NCBI RefSeq assembly: GCF_000003815.2
Contig: NC_049993.1
Coordinates: 14,971,626-15,035,625, forward strand
Origin: Branchiostoma floridae
Taxonomy: Eukaryota; Chordata; Leptocardii; Amphioxiformes; Branchiostomatidae
Direction of reading: 5' to 3'
Length of the DNA stretch: 64,000 nt
Each line of letters begins with the position of its first letter. Within the stretch, counting starts at the first letter, position 1. Shown here one piece after another: positions 14,001-24,100 of the stretch. Under the pieces are notes generated by a model. It was not told the origin of the DNA and made no database searches. It saw nothing but the letters and a program-made list of their open reading frames with translations. The position numbers and the translations under genes are program-made.

Positions 14001-15548
14001 ACAAGATACATATATACAAAAGTGGTTTAATTCTATTGAAAACAATTCAAAGCTGTCTTTTCTTAGCAAGTCAAAAGAATGTTATGAACAAGAAACATAC
14101 CTTGATGATAGAAAATAATTTTGAAATTCGAAAAGCGATTACTCAGTTAAGAATCAGCAGCCATAAATTGAATATTGAAACAGGTAGATACTACAATATA
14201 GCCCCTGACCAAAGGTTCTGTCCTTTCTGTCCAAAGCATATTGAAGATGAATTTCACTTTTTAATGGAATGCTCTAGATACGCTATTTTACGTAATGAGC
14301 TATTTACATTTCTCGAATCCAGTACAGCAGATTTCAAGAGACTCGATGCTACAGACAGATTTGTATATATCTTTGGATGCCATAACTCCCATAATGCAAA
14401 GATAGGCAAATATATCAAAGACTGCTTTGTTATTAGAAAGAGTAATGAATCTCATGTATAGCCCAACTCGATTGTAACACTATATCAAAGACTAATGTGT
14501 CAGCCCTTCTTGTTACGTTAATTAGGATATTAAGTCTTATTCTCTACACCTATTTTGTACTTTGTGTAACAGTCGTTGCCATACTTTGTACCATGTACAA
14601 ATGTCGAGCAATAAAGTTCTATCTGTAAACTGTATCTCTGTTATAAACTTTATCTGACCTTTGTTTCTTCCCTCATGACCTCAATGAAAAGCTAGCGGCC
14701 TGCAGGCCGATTTGAGCTTTCATGAATAAACAAAGGTCCAAACAAACAAACAAACTGTTACCAGAGCCCCATCCCATACCTCTACTGATTCCGTCACGAT
14801 AAAAAGTGTTGTTTAAACTCACCCTGTATATACTGGTGTGGACGCAAGGGGGCGCTCTTCCTCCTTTTTCATCGGCCGTAGTATTGCACGCGCTGTGTAC
14901 CCCGGGGGAACGTTGAAGCTTTCCACATCAGCTATTCTTGTGTAAACATTGACATAGCATGGCGGCGACGAAAGCCAACAGTTCACGTACACTAGCATGC
15001 TGCAGTAAAACAAATGTCAGTAAATACAATGCAGCATAATTGTGTGAGACATCTAGCAATTTTAGTGCACAATATCTGAACAAGATATTAAGTATGTCGA
15101 CTTTTGTTACTTAACAATTTTACTAGCTTGACAATAACAGAGACTTTGGGGTATAGTATAATGTACAATGTATTTCTACAAGCGTCAATAGAGGAACATT
15201 AAAACATTTTTAAATTAATATTGTGTTATATTTACGTTGTAGTAATTATTACAATATACATATAATTGTTGTTCTTCTAGCCACTTAGAGAACGTTTTTC
15301 ACAGGACAAATTGACGAATTTAACACGTATTACGCCCATTTTTAAAATCAATTTATCTATTGTCATAGTTACAAACTCAGTCTTTTTCAATTGGTAAATT
15401 GCATACTTAACTGTTGAATCGACAGTTGATTTTAAGTTGTATTTCTATTCCTACAAATGAAAAGACATTAGTTTGAATATTACCTTCCTGTGACGAATGA
15501 TATTAGTGATACAAAGAACAGCTTTTTGTCGCCCGCTAAACTTGTCAT
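5025..15548 (-). CDS. Beta-1,4-N-acetylgalactosaminyltransferase-like (GM2/GD2 synthase or Sda synthase family), 11 exons found, one missing
   Basis: Type II Golgi enzyme expected to transfer GalNAc from UDP-GalNAc in beta-1,4 linkage to galactose of gangliosides or glycans (family knowledge of B4GALNT1/2). Exons in order on the minus strand: 15548-15484, 14999-14823, 13304-13185, 12539-12433, 11836-11781, 10472-10292, 9590-9504, 9050-8860, 8088-7948, 5641-5521 and 5227-5025. All boundaries are AG/GT and the phases chain without a stop (2,2,2,1,0,1,1,0,0,1). Residues 1-30 give a short cytoplasmic tail plus a signal anchor (KKLFFVSLISFV). The stem follows. The catalytic part has KTFLRYSNL, IIVADD, GRNLGLSQVTT, the metal/nucleotide motif MDDDHY at about residues 349-354, FATTIRVL, and a C-terminal exon with FFTAGLGRLRI. 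The visible coding length is 1449 nt (about 482 residues). The family is usually about 500-560 residues, which fits one missing exon of roughly 110 nt between 5521 and 5227. I did not decide between the B4GALNT1 and B4GALNT2 groups. Confidence 0.88.
5228..5520 (-). other. Expected but unseen B4GALNT-like exon and assembly gap 1 (N run 5391-5490)
   Basis: The exon ending at 5521 leaves phase 1, and the last exon starting at 5227 needs two bases before it to complete a Glu codon. In the family a segment of about 35-40 residues lies between these points. All minus-strand frames of 5228-5390 have stops and no family motif. The 100-N run is a conventional unknown-size gap, so the exon most likely sits in unsequenced DNA rather than being lost. 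Confidence 0.6.
5880..6490. repeat. Tandem repeat of about 150 bp, four units, in the B4GALNT-like intron
   Basis: The marker GCTTGAACTTGA recurs at 6001, 6152, 6304 and 6451 (spacings 151, 152, 147). It is preceded each time by a TTTTGGGCCTCCT-like block and a TATCTCCGGAACG-like block. The long minus-strand frames with QVQAPGGPKSNL-type repeats come from this array and are not genes. Confidence 0.85.
7900..7935. repeat. (CAAA)n stretch beside a B4GALNT-like exon
   Basis: A run of CAAA units lies a few bases past the donor of exon 8088-7948. It may be the tail of a short retroposon. Confidence 0.5.
10678..11640. mobile_element. piggyBac-like non-autonomous DNA element
   Basis: Bounded by CCCTCAAACCACCGTA and its exact inverse. 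The right flank is TTAA and the left flank ATAA, which fits a TTAA target site with one mutation. Near each end, and once inside (about 10870), sits the palindrome TGGGGTCAAAACTGACCCCA or its inverse. There is no transposase ORF. CCC-TTAA ends are typical of piggyBac-type elements (established); the assignment is inference. It lies in the intron between exons 11836-11781 and 10472-10292. Confidence 0.65.
12621..12845. mobile_element. MITE with about 45-bp inverted repeats
   Basis: TGGTATCTCGCTGAACTTGG and GGCACCGGTGCGGCACTG recur in inverted form at the right end with a few mismatches. The element is 225 bp, within the intron before exon 12539-12433. Confidence 0.7.
13976..14640 (+). mobile_element. 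LINE 3'-end fragment (RT C-terminal zinc-binding region and tail)
   Basis: The 161-codon ORF at 13976-14461 carries CPFCPKHIEDEFHFLMEC, the C-x2-C-x7-H-x4-C pattern common after the reverse transcriptase of non-LTR retrotransposons, preceded by RKAITQLRISSHKLNIE. It is followed by an AATAAAG tail. The 5' part is missing, so this is a truncated copy, antisense within the intron between exons 14999-14823 and 13304-13185. Confidence 0.7.
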
Positions 15549-15560
15549 AGTTGCATGTCT
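15546..15560 (-). promoter_or_regulatory. Start region of B4GALNT-like CDS with a 3-codon upstream ORF
   Basis: The first coding exon begins after a polypyrimidine/AG acceptor at 15561-15562. Twelve bases carry ATGCAACTATGA: a Met-Gln-Leu-stop micro-ORF whose TGA overlaps the main ATG (15548-15546). The downstream ATG is chosen because it opens the frame that runs through the signal anchor into the next exon. If this stretch is 5' UTR, initiation would need leaky scanning or stop/start reinitiation. Confidence 0.45.
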
Positions 15561-15897
15561 CTGTAAAAAAATAATAAAATTATAGAAAAACAAAGAGATC
15601 TTAACATTGTTATACACATAAACACAAAAATATAACAAATGGAAACATACAAACACGCAATAATCAGTCTTTTGAAATATTTTTCTTCCAAATTTCAACC
15701 TTGAAATCATCGGGTGCTCTGAGATCTGTTTATAGAGCATTTTATATTTTTATTTGTTTCAGGATGCTAATTACGATAAATAATTGTTTTTGTCTTTGTT
15801 GTTATTGCGTGTAAACTCTGTAAACCAACAGAATTTGTACTGAAGAGTACGAGCTACATACTCTGAATAGACTTATTTGAACTATATAGTTGAGTAG

Positions 15898-16084
15898 ACT
15901 CACTCCTCAAGCTATAGCTACCGACATCTTGCACACCGCAGTCGTCCCTCAGTAAGACATCTGGAGCCGCATGCCGGCCGGCAGGCTGAATAAAAGTTGA
16001 AAACTTGTCAAATAATGTGGCTCCAGATGTCTTATGGAGGAATGCGTGCAGTGTGCAAGATGTCGGTAGCTTGAGGAATGAGTT
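15898..16084. mobile_element. Fold-back MITE with about 75-85-bp arms
   Basis: CTCAAGCT-ACCGACATCTTGCACAC and AAGACATCTGGAGCC in the left arm recur in inverse order in the right arm. The loop is about 40 bp and contains GCCGGCCGGC. Confidence 0.75.
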
Positions 16085-16597
16085 ATTTGATCTAGGAAAT
16101 GACCTCTACTCTTTTTGTAAGTGCGGTGGGTTCTCTTTTTTTTTGGGGGGGGGGGGGGTCTCACGTGTTTGTGTGGCTCTTCCTAAACACGGGACATTCG
16201 TCGAACATGGCATCCGAAAAACGTTTCAAACTAAAATTAGGAACATATCTTCACCCGTGTAAAACATTTTAGGTACATTTGAAGTGCATTTTTAATGACG
16301 AATTCGAAGCGTAAACAGTACATGTCATAATATTCAAACCCCGGGCTTCTAGAATATTGGCCAAACAACCTCACTATGAGCTAGTTTGGATTTTGTATGC
16401 GTTGATATCATTATTGTGATATCAGGCGAAATGTAAGACATTGACTCAAAAGACAACGACACACTTTTAACGTGATTTTTATTTTTAATCTATGAAATCC
16501 GTTCAGAGCTCTGTCCAATTGCTCGGTCACAGAAAGGCCGTTGCCCTATCACATGGTGTGGTGTAATCGGACAAAGAAAGCACACATGATTAGCAAA

Positions 16598-16799
16598 TAC
16601 TGTAAATGCTTTCAATTTCGCTGTAGCTGAATAATGATTTATGGCGGTGATTTTAAGTTTGAGGTAGCACCATGCACTATACTTACTAGTCTCTCACTGC
16701 CATGGGATAATGTTCACGGTGGTTTTAAGTTCGCGGTGAAGTGGTCATCACGAAAATCGCGAACATAAAACCACTGCGAACATTTCTGCATTTACAGTA
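16598..16799. mobile_element. TACTGTAAATGC MITE, copy 1
   Basis: Starts TACTGTAAATGC and ends GCATTTACAGTA. The inner GGTGGTTTTAAGTTCGCGGT and its inverse form the fold. It is 202 bp. A second copy lies at 53820-54024. Confidence 0.75.
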
Positions 16800-17064
16800 T
16801 AACGTTAGAACCGGTTACGCCAAGCAATTACCATAAATCACACCACTCGAGGCTACAAATAGTTAGCCATACAGCATTTCAAATTATCCGTATAATACAT
16901 ATGGACGACATGCTACTTATTTCGCTTATGAACGATATTGTCTTAACTGGTAGTGTTTTGTGATACATTGTCATTACATTAGAAAGTGACACTAATACAA
17001 ATCAAGTAGCGGTGTGGACACAACCGTTCGAGGGGTAGCGTGAAGTGACTTTTGAGTTGAGTTT

Positions 17065-17114
17065 TGAGTGAGTGAATGAGTGAGTGAGTGAATGAGTGAG
17101 CAAGTGAGCGAGTG
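17065..17114. repeat. (GAGT)n microsatellite
   Basis: Imperfect GAGT/GAAT units over about 50 bp. Confidence 0.8.
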
Positions 17115-17959
17115 ATTTTACATGTATTTAGCTCAATAAGAACATAAATGCACAGTATAGGCTATCATTTGTTAATTTGTTAACCTAAGAATTAGGGTTT
17201 AAACCTCAAAACTGCATACTTAACAAGTCGTGACGATACCCACTTATCAAAAAATAATTCCTCACAAGAAGCCTATAGCCTTAGGAGTTTAAGGATAAAA
17301 GTACTGCTCGAGAGTATGTTTCAACAAACAAACCACATCTTGGAAGTCGTAGAATTTCAAGTAGGTAGTGAAAGAACCAACTACCGACAGATATAAAAAT
17401 CATTGAGAGAAGACATCTTCTTCAGCATAACAAGACAGCTGACCTTTGAACAGTATATGCAAGAATATCCCAATGATACTTTCAATTTATGATCGTATGA
17501 CCCCCAACCATTAAATCATATATTGACCTTGCCCCAACATTACAAACAACAACAACAATTACAACCATTTGCTTGAGACTCAAGAAATATTGTCCAAACT
17601 ACAGCACTAACCTTAACATCACAACAGACTTCTTCACATATAAGGATTTGCCCTTAGGGAGTCAATATATTCAAGGACAGCTCACAACCCTCACTCAATG
17701 ACCCTTGAGAAGAAAACATTCACCGCCGTGGGACTATGTCCGAATGTGTGCCAAGGTTTTCAATTTTTCAAATGTGTCAAACAATATTTCTTCTACGTAC
17801 TTCGTTCTGAGTCTTTTAAGTTTTTGTTTCCGTAGCCCCCCCCCCCTTTACCCGGAAGTTTTGATAGCAATCGGAGCGTGTCGTCACAGCGAGTCGGTCT
17901 TCAAAAATGACAGGAAAAATGTTAGCACTTGGACATGCAAATCAACGTTTACAATTAAT

Positions 17960-18044
17960 AGTTTGTGTGTTTGTGTGTGTGTTTGTGTGTGTGTGTGCGC
18001 ACGTTTGTGTTTGTGTGGTGTATGAGAGTGTTTGTATATGTGTG

Positions 18045-18080
<36 letters not shown>
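17960..18080. repeat. (TG)n microsatellite
   Basis: Interrupted TG dinucleotide run. The overlapping open frames (VCVCV or HTHTH) are repeat artefacts. Confidence 0.9.
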
Positions 18081-18081
<1 letters not shown>

Positions 18082-19116
18082 TGGTATGTTTACGTGTACA
18101 GGTGTGACTTCGATATCGTTTCGTACATTTAATGTAGATTCAATAACATTTAAATACAATTCTATCAGAATTGTCTTCAATCAAACACGGAAGGAAACAA
18201 ATTGCCAATACTACAGTCTAGTACCACAACAATGTCCCAAATTGCCATGGCCAACACGGAAGCTTTTTCATTTTCACACGTTCCCTGACAAATTCCTAGT
18301 ATCACGACTTATAAACATACAGTTAGACAACTATCTGTCCTGTAAAGAAAGACTATTTGGTACAACTCCTTTAAAAATTGCTAGTAATACGACTTTTAAC
18401 ATACAGTTAAGACAACAATGTTTTCGACCACAAACACTGAAACGTGTGTCTTTCTTTTGACAGGTCCCTTGGGACAGCGATAAGTTGTAAACAAATTATC
18501 CTGGTAACTCATTTGTTCTGTTTTTCTCCGTAATATGATCATCTAAACATATTTGCCTACGATAGAGTATAAATCAAAGAAAAAACGAAAGCACGGAATA
18601 AAGCTAAGAACGATTGGAACTTGTCTAAACTGTTTACAGAATTAAATGGCTGTTAGCCAAATCTTGAACAAGCATACGTCAAAGCCGACATTTACTTCCT
18701 TAAGCAAAACAATACAGAAAATGTCAAAGCAGATATTTGGCTAAAATATTTTACCTTATCTCTTATTTTTTTAGCATTCATGACAATCTTTCAAACCTAA
18801 GTATAGTATAACACTGTTAGAATATCTTGAAACTTAAGTTAGGAATCGTAGAGATCTTCCTTCACAACATATGCTTGGAGAACAAAACAGAGACAAAAAC
18901 ACACACACACAGAAGGCGTTTTTCATCCTTGACAGCGCTTATTTTGAGCAGACAACTCAAAGATGCGTTTTCACGCCAAATCCTTGTGTTGTCAGTTCCA
19001 AAGGTCACATATGTTCTGTCATTAGTAGTCTAACACAACAAGTCAGATTTCTGAGCATAAAATCCTGTCACGATCAAGTTAGTTGACCCAGTTCATAACA
19101 AAACAACTGTACTTAC

Positions 19117-19190
19117 CTTTGGTGCTTGATTTTGTTGGGCTTGAGACTTATGTCGAACAATTTAGCGTCCCGTAGTACAGTTCAAACATG
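19117..19190 (-). other. Candidate non-coding 5' exon of the B4GALNT-like gene
   Basis: On the minus strand a perfect donor, AAAG|GTAAGTA, occurs with the exon end at 19117. The coding exon at 15560 needs an upstream splice partner, and no closer strong donor was noticed. The 5' limit is arbitrary and there is no TATA box in view. RNA evidence would be needed, so this is a weak positional inference only. Confidence 0.25.
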
Positions 19191-20284
19191 GCTACATGTG
19201 GCTAACATGTGAGTGAATTTTTTGTAACAAACGTGTTGTCTAACACGCTTTTATTAATGAGGGTTTGACAATAGACCGAGTGACCCTAGGCGAAAACGAG
19301 TGAGGGCAACACGCCTAAATTTAACAAGCCCCACCCCAGGGCAACGATTACTAGTATGTAAATGTTGCAGCCATGTATCACGTAAGTATTCAAACTATGG
19401 ATGCCAGGTGCGAAAGGTCAATACTAGTATTTAGATGTTGATAGTCGATAATTTGATATCAGTCCATTCGAATCGAGTCGGCATACTTGATTTCATTTTC
19501 TCATATTGTAGAAATTCAATCATAAGGAATTTCAACTAATGAAAAACTAAGCAAGCAAACTAGTGGTGAATAGTTTAAATAAGTGTGAAAAACACTAAAA
19601 ATTGTAGCACGGTATAAGTGTGGCAGAATGTTTGCATTTTTTGTATCTATCAGACCGATCCGGATGTCCGTCAATCACAATTATCACTTCAACCAACGAT
19701 AGCATGGCAATTATCGGTTCGACCAATGAGAGAGAGAGACTGGATCTCAGTCAGACATTTGAACGTTATGTTTTAAATTTCTATGATTTGGAGGAGGTGA
19801 TTGGGGATATAAGATCGGTCTACCGCGAGTTGGGCGGCACCTCTCTCTGCTTGTAAATCCCTTGGGCCATACAGTCGAGTAGTCTTTCACTTTACAATGT
19901 GTGTGTGTAAGGGGGGGGGGGGGGGTCATGGGTTAACCGAATGGTATTTTGTTCAACTACATATATTCTCAATCATATTGCCAAGAAAAATGAATCATTG
20001 CAAATCTTAATGCTATTGTTTAGCATTAGATGGAATATTGCTTAAAGCTATGATCTAATTAACATTCAATTTCTTATGCTGATTTAATGAGAAAAGTACA
20101 AAGCTGATTTTAACACTTCGCCTTTTTGCAATGCTCGAACGCACTGTATTGAAAAAAAACTGTTATGACAATTTGTTGTTCATTGTTTATGATATGGTTG
20201 AATTGAAGATATTACACACATCATTTTGAAAATATACACTTGAGTATGTTTACCTTCTTGAAAAATGGAGGTATTGCTTTTCGG

Positions 20285-20460
20285 TGTGTGTTTGACTGTG
20301 TATGCGTATGCGTGTATGTGTGTGTTTTTTTCTCTGTCTCTCTTTCTCTGTGTGGTGTGTTTGTGTGTATGGTGGTGTGTGTCTCTCTCTCTCTCTCTCT
20401 CTTTCTCTCTGTGTGCGTGTGTGTGCCTGCGCGCGTTCGTGTCTGTGTTCATGTGAGAGA
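20285..20460. repeat. Mixed (TG)n/(TC)n tract
   Basis: TG-rich DNA interrupted by CTCTCT runs. The open frames through it are artefacts. Confidence 0.9.
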
Positions 20461-20914
20461 GTTTGTGATTTCGGTTATTAGCGATCAGCATATTAAGTTA
20501 AGAATCTCTTGTCTGAGTGTGATGATGTTTTGTATATAAGTTGGTCCCAGAAAGACGAAAGTCAAGAATAACTATAGGCCTCCTGGCGTCTGACAATTGT
20601 ACTGCTAAAAAATTTCATGTTTTTGTATATCATGCCCTAGACATTATAACTTCTGACACAAGTAGACCGAGACAACAACAGAAATGTTTGCATTGCCACC
20701 TTTACTATACCGGACATTGAATTATTGATACATCAATATTTATAGAAATAATAAATTAGATACTATAATGCGTATTCTAGTACCATATACACTTATTGTA
20801 TGAATATTACGAATTCAAACCTTAACACAAAGCGTTTTTTCCTAAGTTACAAACTTCTCAAGAAAACATGTATTTTTATCAAACATAACGGTCGAAGGGA
20901 TTCATCTGAACGTT

Positions 20915-23791
20915 TTAAGAGTTTATGTGCAAGTCGAAGACTTTGACAGCCTGACCAACAGCCAATGAGGACACTACAAGCCTCCCGTCTCCGGTTAAAG
21001 CCACGCCCCATGGAAACCTGACGTAATTCTCTTCCACAACAAGATGTCTGTCAAACGTGCCGTCGGGTTTAAACTGGGAAACCCTGTTGTTCTTCGTGTC
21101 CGCTACAATGATGTTGTCCTCTTCGTCCGTACAAACCTCTGCCGGGCCAAGCAGCTGTCCATCATCTTTCCCCTTCCCGCCCATTTGACGAATGAGGTTC
21201 CCGGATGCGTCATACAGTTTGATAGTGTGTCCTGATTGGTCGCTGATGATGATTCGATCACTGCTGTTTGTGGCTGGGTAGAGTCTGACAGGACCACCTT
21301 CCGTAGCGACATCGAACGTGCAGACATCTGTTCCATCTGAGAGAAGGACAAAAACTTGTCTCCCCTCGGTAGCTATGATTCTTCCGTTCCTGTCCACTGC
21401 TAACCCTTGGAGACGAGAGAGTACCCCTTCAACACGGAGAACGCGTCTGCTGTCGCCATTTTTCTTTAACACGTGGATGTTGTGACCGTTTCCCGTCACG
21501 AAGATTTCGTCTCCGTAGGCAGCAAGCCCTTCCGGGTTAAAGGCCAGAGCCACTGCGCTTTTGAGTCGCAAGGTGTCGCTGTTGAAGATGCGAACGATGT
21601 TCTGCCCTGCGACGATGATGTCGTTTTCCTCGTCTGCAGCTACGCTGAAGGTCCGGTGTAACTGCGTGGTGGCGCTTTTTAGAGTTGCTATCAGTGTCGG
21701 GCCTTGCTTTGGTGCCGTTGACGACTTTGATGGGCGTCTAGTTTCTCCTGGAACTACTTCTTTACTGGAATTATTGATAACCTTGCCGAACCACTTCTGT
21801 ACCTCTCCGCTGATGTCCACTTCAGGCGCCATGAACCAGAGACGCCTATCAAATTCAGACGGTATTGCATTTGGTGCACTCGTCTTTTCGCATGGGTATT
21901 TCAACGTCTTGAAAACTTCCGACAGACTGTTGGACGAAGTCAAGACGACAGCCGAACTACCGTCGTCAAGGATCTTCCTTGAGATGTTGCTGTAGCTTGA
22001 AGACGCTGCAAAAGCTACTTGAGCAGTCTCACGTTCTTCACTTATTTTAAACCGTCGTTCCTCGAAAGCTGTCATGAGACCCTCTAAGCTTTCAGCTTTA
22101 AAATCCCGAACGGATTCTCTAGCCTTCTCCGCTTCCTGTTGGACTGCTTGTACGATACTTTCAATCCGCTCGTTTATCAAACTGAGAGCTATGTCCGAAT
22201 GGTCGGCAATCTTTATGCTCATGTTTTCGAACTGTTTCAACAAATTTTGCTCTGCTTCTTCGAGTTCTTCCATTCTCTTTTTATGAGCGTCAGCACATGT
22301 CTTGGCGATGTCTAAGCCGTGTTGTATCTTGTCTTTTTCTTTGTCCAGAGCTTCTCGTATCTCTTCATCCGAGTGGTCTTTGTGCTCGTGTGTGGCGCAG
22401 TGGATGCAGACGTATTTCTGACAGACACTACAGTGGACGCTTTTAACCTCGCCCCTCGAACATTTACACAATCCTCGCTTATGCTGTGGTGACGCTTCTT
22501 TGCTGTCTTTCCCTGTGTCATTGTCCAGAGGACTTTCCTTCTTGTCCTGTTCTCCATTTTGTTGACGTTCTACCATTTCTGCTTGACCTATTGGTACACA
22601 GGTGGCTGTTGGTGTTGCGATGTCAAGTTTTAATTGTAGCTTCGAATCCTCCGTCTTTTCATCTTTTGGCGCCTTTTTCGAGACTAGAATGTACTTACGG
22701 TCCTCGGAGTTTAATCTCTGTGATCGCCGAGGGGGTTCTTGTTGAACTTGGTCGGCAGTTGATGTGTTTGTTGTCTCTGCTGTTATTTTTTCTTCTGCTG
22801 TTGTTACTGTTTCTTTTGATGTTGTTGCTGTTTCTTTTTCTGTTGTTTCTGCTGTTTCTACTATTGTTTTCGTTGTCTCTGCTGCCGTTGCTGCTGTCTC
22901 TGCTGCCGTTGCTGCTGTCTTTGCTGTTTCTACTGCTGTTCCGTTTGTAGTTGCATTTTCTACTGCTGCTCCGTTTGTTTTTGCTGTTTCTGCTGCGCTT
23001 ATCGTTGCTGACACTTCTTCTGTTGTTGTTGCAGTTTCTGCTGTTGTCGTTGCTGTCGCCGTTGTCGTTGCTTTCACAGCTGCTGTTCTTCTTGATGCGT
23101 CCGGCGATGGAGACCCAGAGGACGATTTCCTTCGCCACTTTTTAGATCTTGACATTAATTCAGACCTTATTAACTCTTGAAAACGAATAGTGTCATCTGA
23201 TTTTCCAGTTTTCTCATATTCTGCAGCGGTAGATTCTTGTGGCCCAGAGAGAAACATGTCCTCTTTCGTATCTTTAACTAAATGCGCGGCATTATTATTG
23301 TTTAAGCACAAGAAATATTCAAGGTCACCAGGCTGTTGTTCTTTAGTAGGCTTCCCCACATTCACCACTTCACTCTCGTGTACATTCGGAGCCTCCGATT
23401 CGGAGAGGAGTTCTTCTTCTACAGAATTTAACGGAGAAATGCTTTGCTCTGAACTGCCGGAATGTTCCGCTTGTTGTGTCGTAGGATGAATCTCATTGAC
23501 CACGTCTGCTGTGAACTTTTGGAGAGTTGATTGACATTGACGCTCCTTGTCTTCTAGGCCGCCATTTTGAGGGAGGGGGGCGTACGAACTGCACACGACA
23601 CAAGTTGGCTCCCCCTCTTGTTCTGTCGCTTGTAGCTGCTCCAGGCACTGCTGACAGAAGCGATGGTAACACGGAAGCGGTGAAGTATTTCCTACGGATT
23701 GACAGAGATCACATACTCGTATTTGAACTGGTGTGTCTTCCATGTTTGTAGGAAGATTCATCGTCTCAGTGTCTGCCTGTTGTTCTGCCAT
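20915..23791 (-). CDS. TRIM-NHL protein (RING, B-box, coiled coil, NHL repeats), intronless
   Basis: Predicted E3 ubiquitin ligase of the TRIM-NHL class (TRIM2/3/32/71 architecture). The chosen Met at 23791 has an excellent context (AAACATGG) and gives 958 residues. An in-frame extension to 23866 adds 25 hydrophobic residues and is probably 5' UTR. Residues 27-67 form a C3HC4-type RING (CDLCQ, CYHRFCQQC, CVVC). Residues about 232-345 are a Thr/Ala/Glu repeat-rich insert. A zinc B-box lies at about 441-480 (CKCSRGEVKS, CSVCQKYVCIHC, HEHKDH). A charged helical coiled coil follows to about 597. From about 697 to the end come NHL-type beta-propeller repeats (DEENDIIVAG, VDRNGRIIAT, DEEDNIIVADTKNNRV). 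Only one B-box is seen. The whole ORF is uninterrupted. TRIM families are expanded in some invertebrate deuterostomes (established), so this may be one of many paralogues. Its substrate is unknown. Confidence 0.9.
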   Translation of the reverse strand: MAEQQADTETMNLPTNMEDTPVQIRVCDLCQSVGNTSPLPCYHRFCQQCLEQLQATEQEGEPTCVVCSSYAPLPQNGGLEDKERQCQSTLQKFTADVVNEIHPTTQQAEHSGSSEQSISPLNSVEEELLSESEAPNVHESEVVNVGKPTKEQQPGDLEYFLCLNNNNAAHLVKDTKEDMFLSGPQESTAAEYEKTGKSDDTIRFQELIRSELMSRSKKWRRKSSSGSPSPDASRRTAAVKATTTATATTTAETATTTEEVSATISAAETAKTNGAAVENATTNGTAVETAKTAATAAETAATAAETTKTIVETAETTEKETATTSKETVTTAEEKITAETTNTSTADQVQQEPPRRSQRLNSEDRKYILVSKKAPKDEKTEDSKLQLKLDIATPTATCVPIGQAEMVERQQNGEQDKKESPLDNDTGKDSKEASPQHKRGLCKCSRGEVKSVHCSVCQKYVCIHCATHEHKDHSDEEIREALDKEKDKIQHGLDIAKTCADAHKKRMEELEEAEQNLLKQFENMSIKIADHSDIALSLINERIESIVQAVQQEAEKARESVRDFKAESLEGLMTAFEERRFKISEERETAQVAFAASSSYSNISRKILDDGSSAVVLTSSNSLSEVFKTLKYPCEKTSAPNAIPSEFDRRLWFMAPEVDISGEVQKWFGKVINNSSKEVVPGETRRPSKSSTAPKQGPTLIATLKSATTQLHRTFSVAADEENDIIVAGQNIVRIFNSDTLRLKSAVALAFNPEGLAAYGDEIFVTGNGHNIHVLKKNGDSRRVLRVEGVLSRLQGLAVDRNGRIIATEGRQVFVLLSDGTDVCTFDVATEGGPVRLYPATNSSDRIIISDQSGHTIKLYDASGNLIRQMGGKGKDDGQLLGPAEVCTDEEDNIIVADTKNNRVSQFKPDGTFDRHLVVEENYVRFPWGVALTGDGRLVVSSLAVGQAVKVFDLHINS
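22750..23100 (-). repeat. Thr/Ala-rich low-complexity coding repeat inside the TRIM-NHL gene
   Basis: Short degenerate repeats built on ETA, TTA and AAETA motifs fill about 115 residues between the RING and the B-box. The DNA is an imperfect trinucleotide-like array (GCTGTTGTT on the plus strand). It is open in all three minus-strand frames for long stretches, as expected for replication-slippage DNA. It is prone to length polymorphism. Confidence 0.8.
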
Positions 23792-24100
23792 GTTTGAACC
23801 AGACAGACAACTCAATAAGCTAGTGAACCTTAAGTAAAGAAAGGTCAAAACGCTTAAGATTCCCACCCTGTGTTCCCATGTGGGAAAATACCACGTACGT
23901 GTCTAAAATAGCCCTCGAATCTGTACCGATGCTTAAGAGCTTCTGTATAACCAAAATGACATGACATAGAAAAGGCCTTTCACGAATTTAGAACATGATT
24001 AAGAGCAAGTAAGCATTTATTGAAATGTTAAGGGTTTATGGATATTCTTGTTTTACATACGATTGAAGAACGCTTACCTTTGGATATTGATATAATTATT

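Larger units (their letters stand above)
15561..20914. other. Upstream/intergenic DNA between the B4GALNT-like and TRIM-NHL genes
   Basis: Contains a fold-back element (15898-16084), a TACTGTAAATGC MITE (16598-16799), (GAGT)n (17065-17114), (TG)n (17960-18080), the candidate non-coding exon near 19117, a G-tract at 19909-19925, and GT/CT repeats (20285-20460). The 78-codon plus-strand ORF at 19620-19856 matches nothing I know. Confidence 0.5.

Noticed and set aside
17705-18180. Several open frames rich in Val-Cys or His-Thr
   Set aside because: They translate (TG)n/(CA)n microsatellite DNA; the same holds near 20180-20540, 31665-32129 and 51793-52486.
19620-19856. 78-codon ORF starting MAECLHFLYL
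   Set aside because: No recognisable family, no conserved motif, no evidence of splicing or promoter.
22312-23180. Long open frames opposite or out of frame with the TRIM-NHL gene
   Set aside because: They arise from the trinucleotide-like repeat and carry only low-complexity Ser/Asn/Arg, Leu or Val/Ser.
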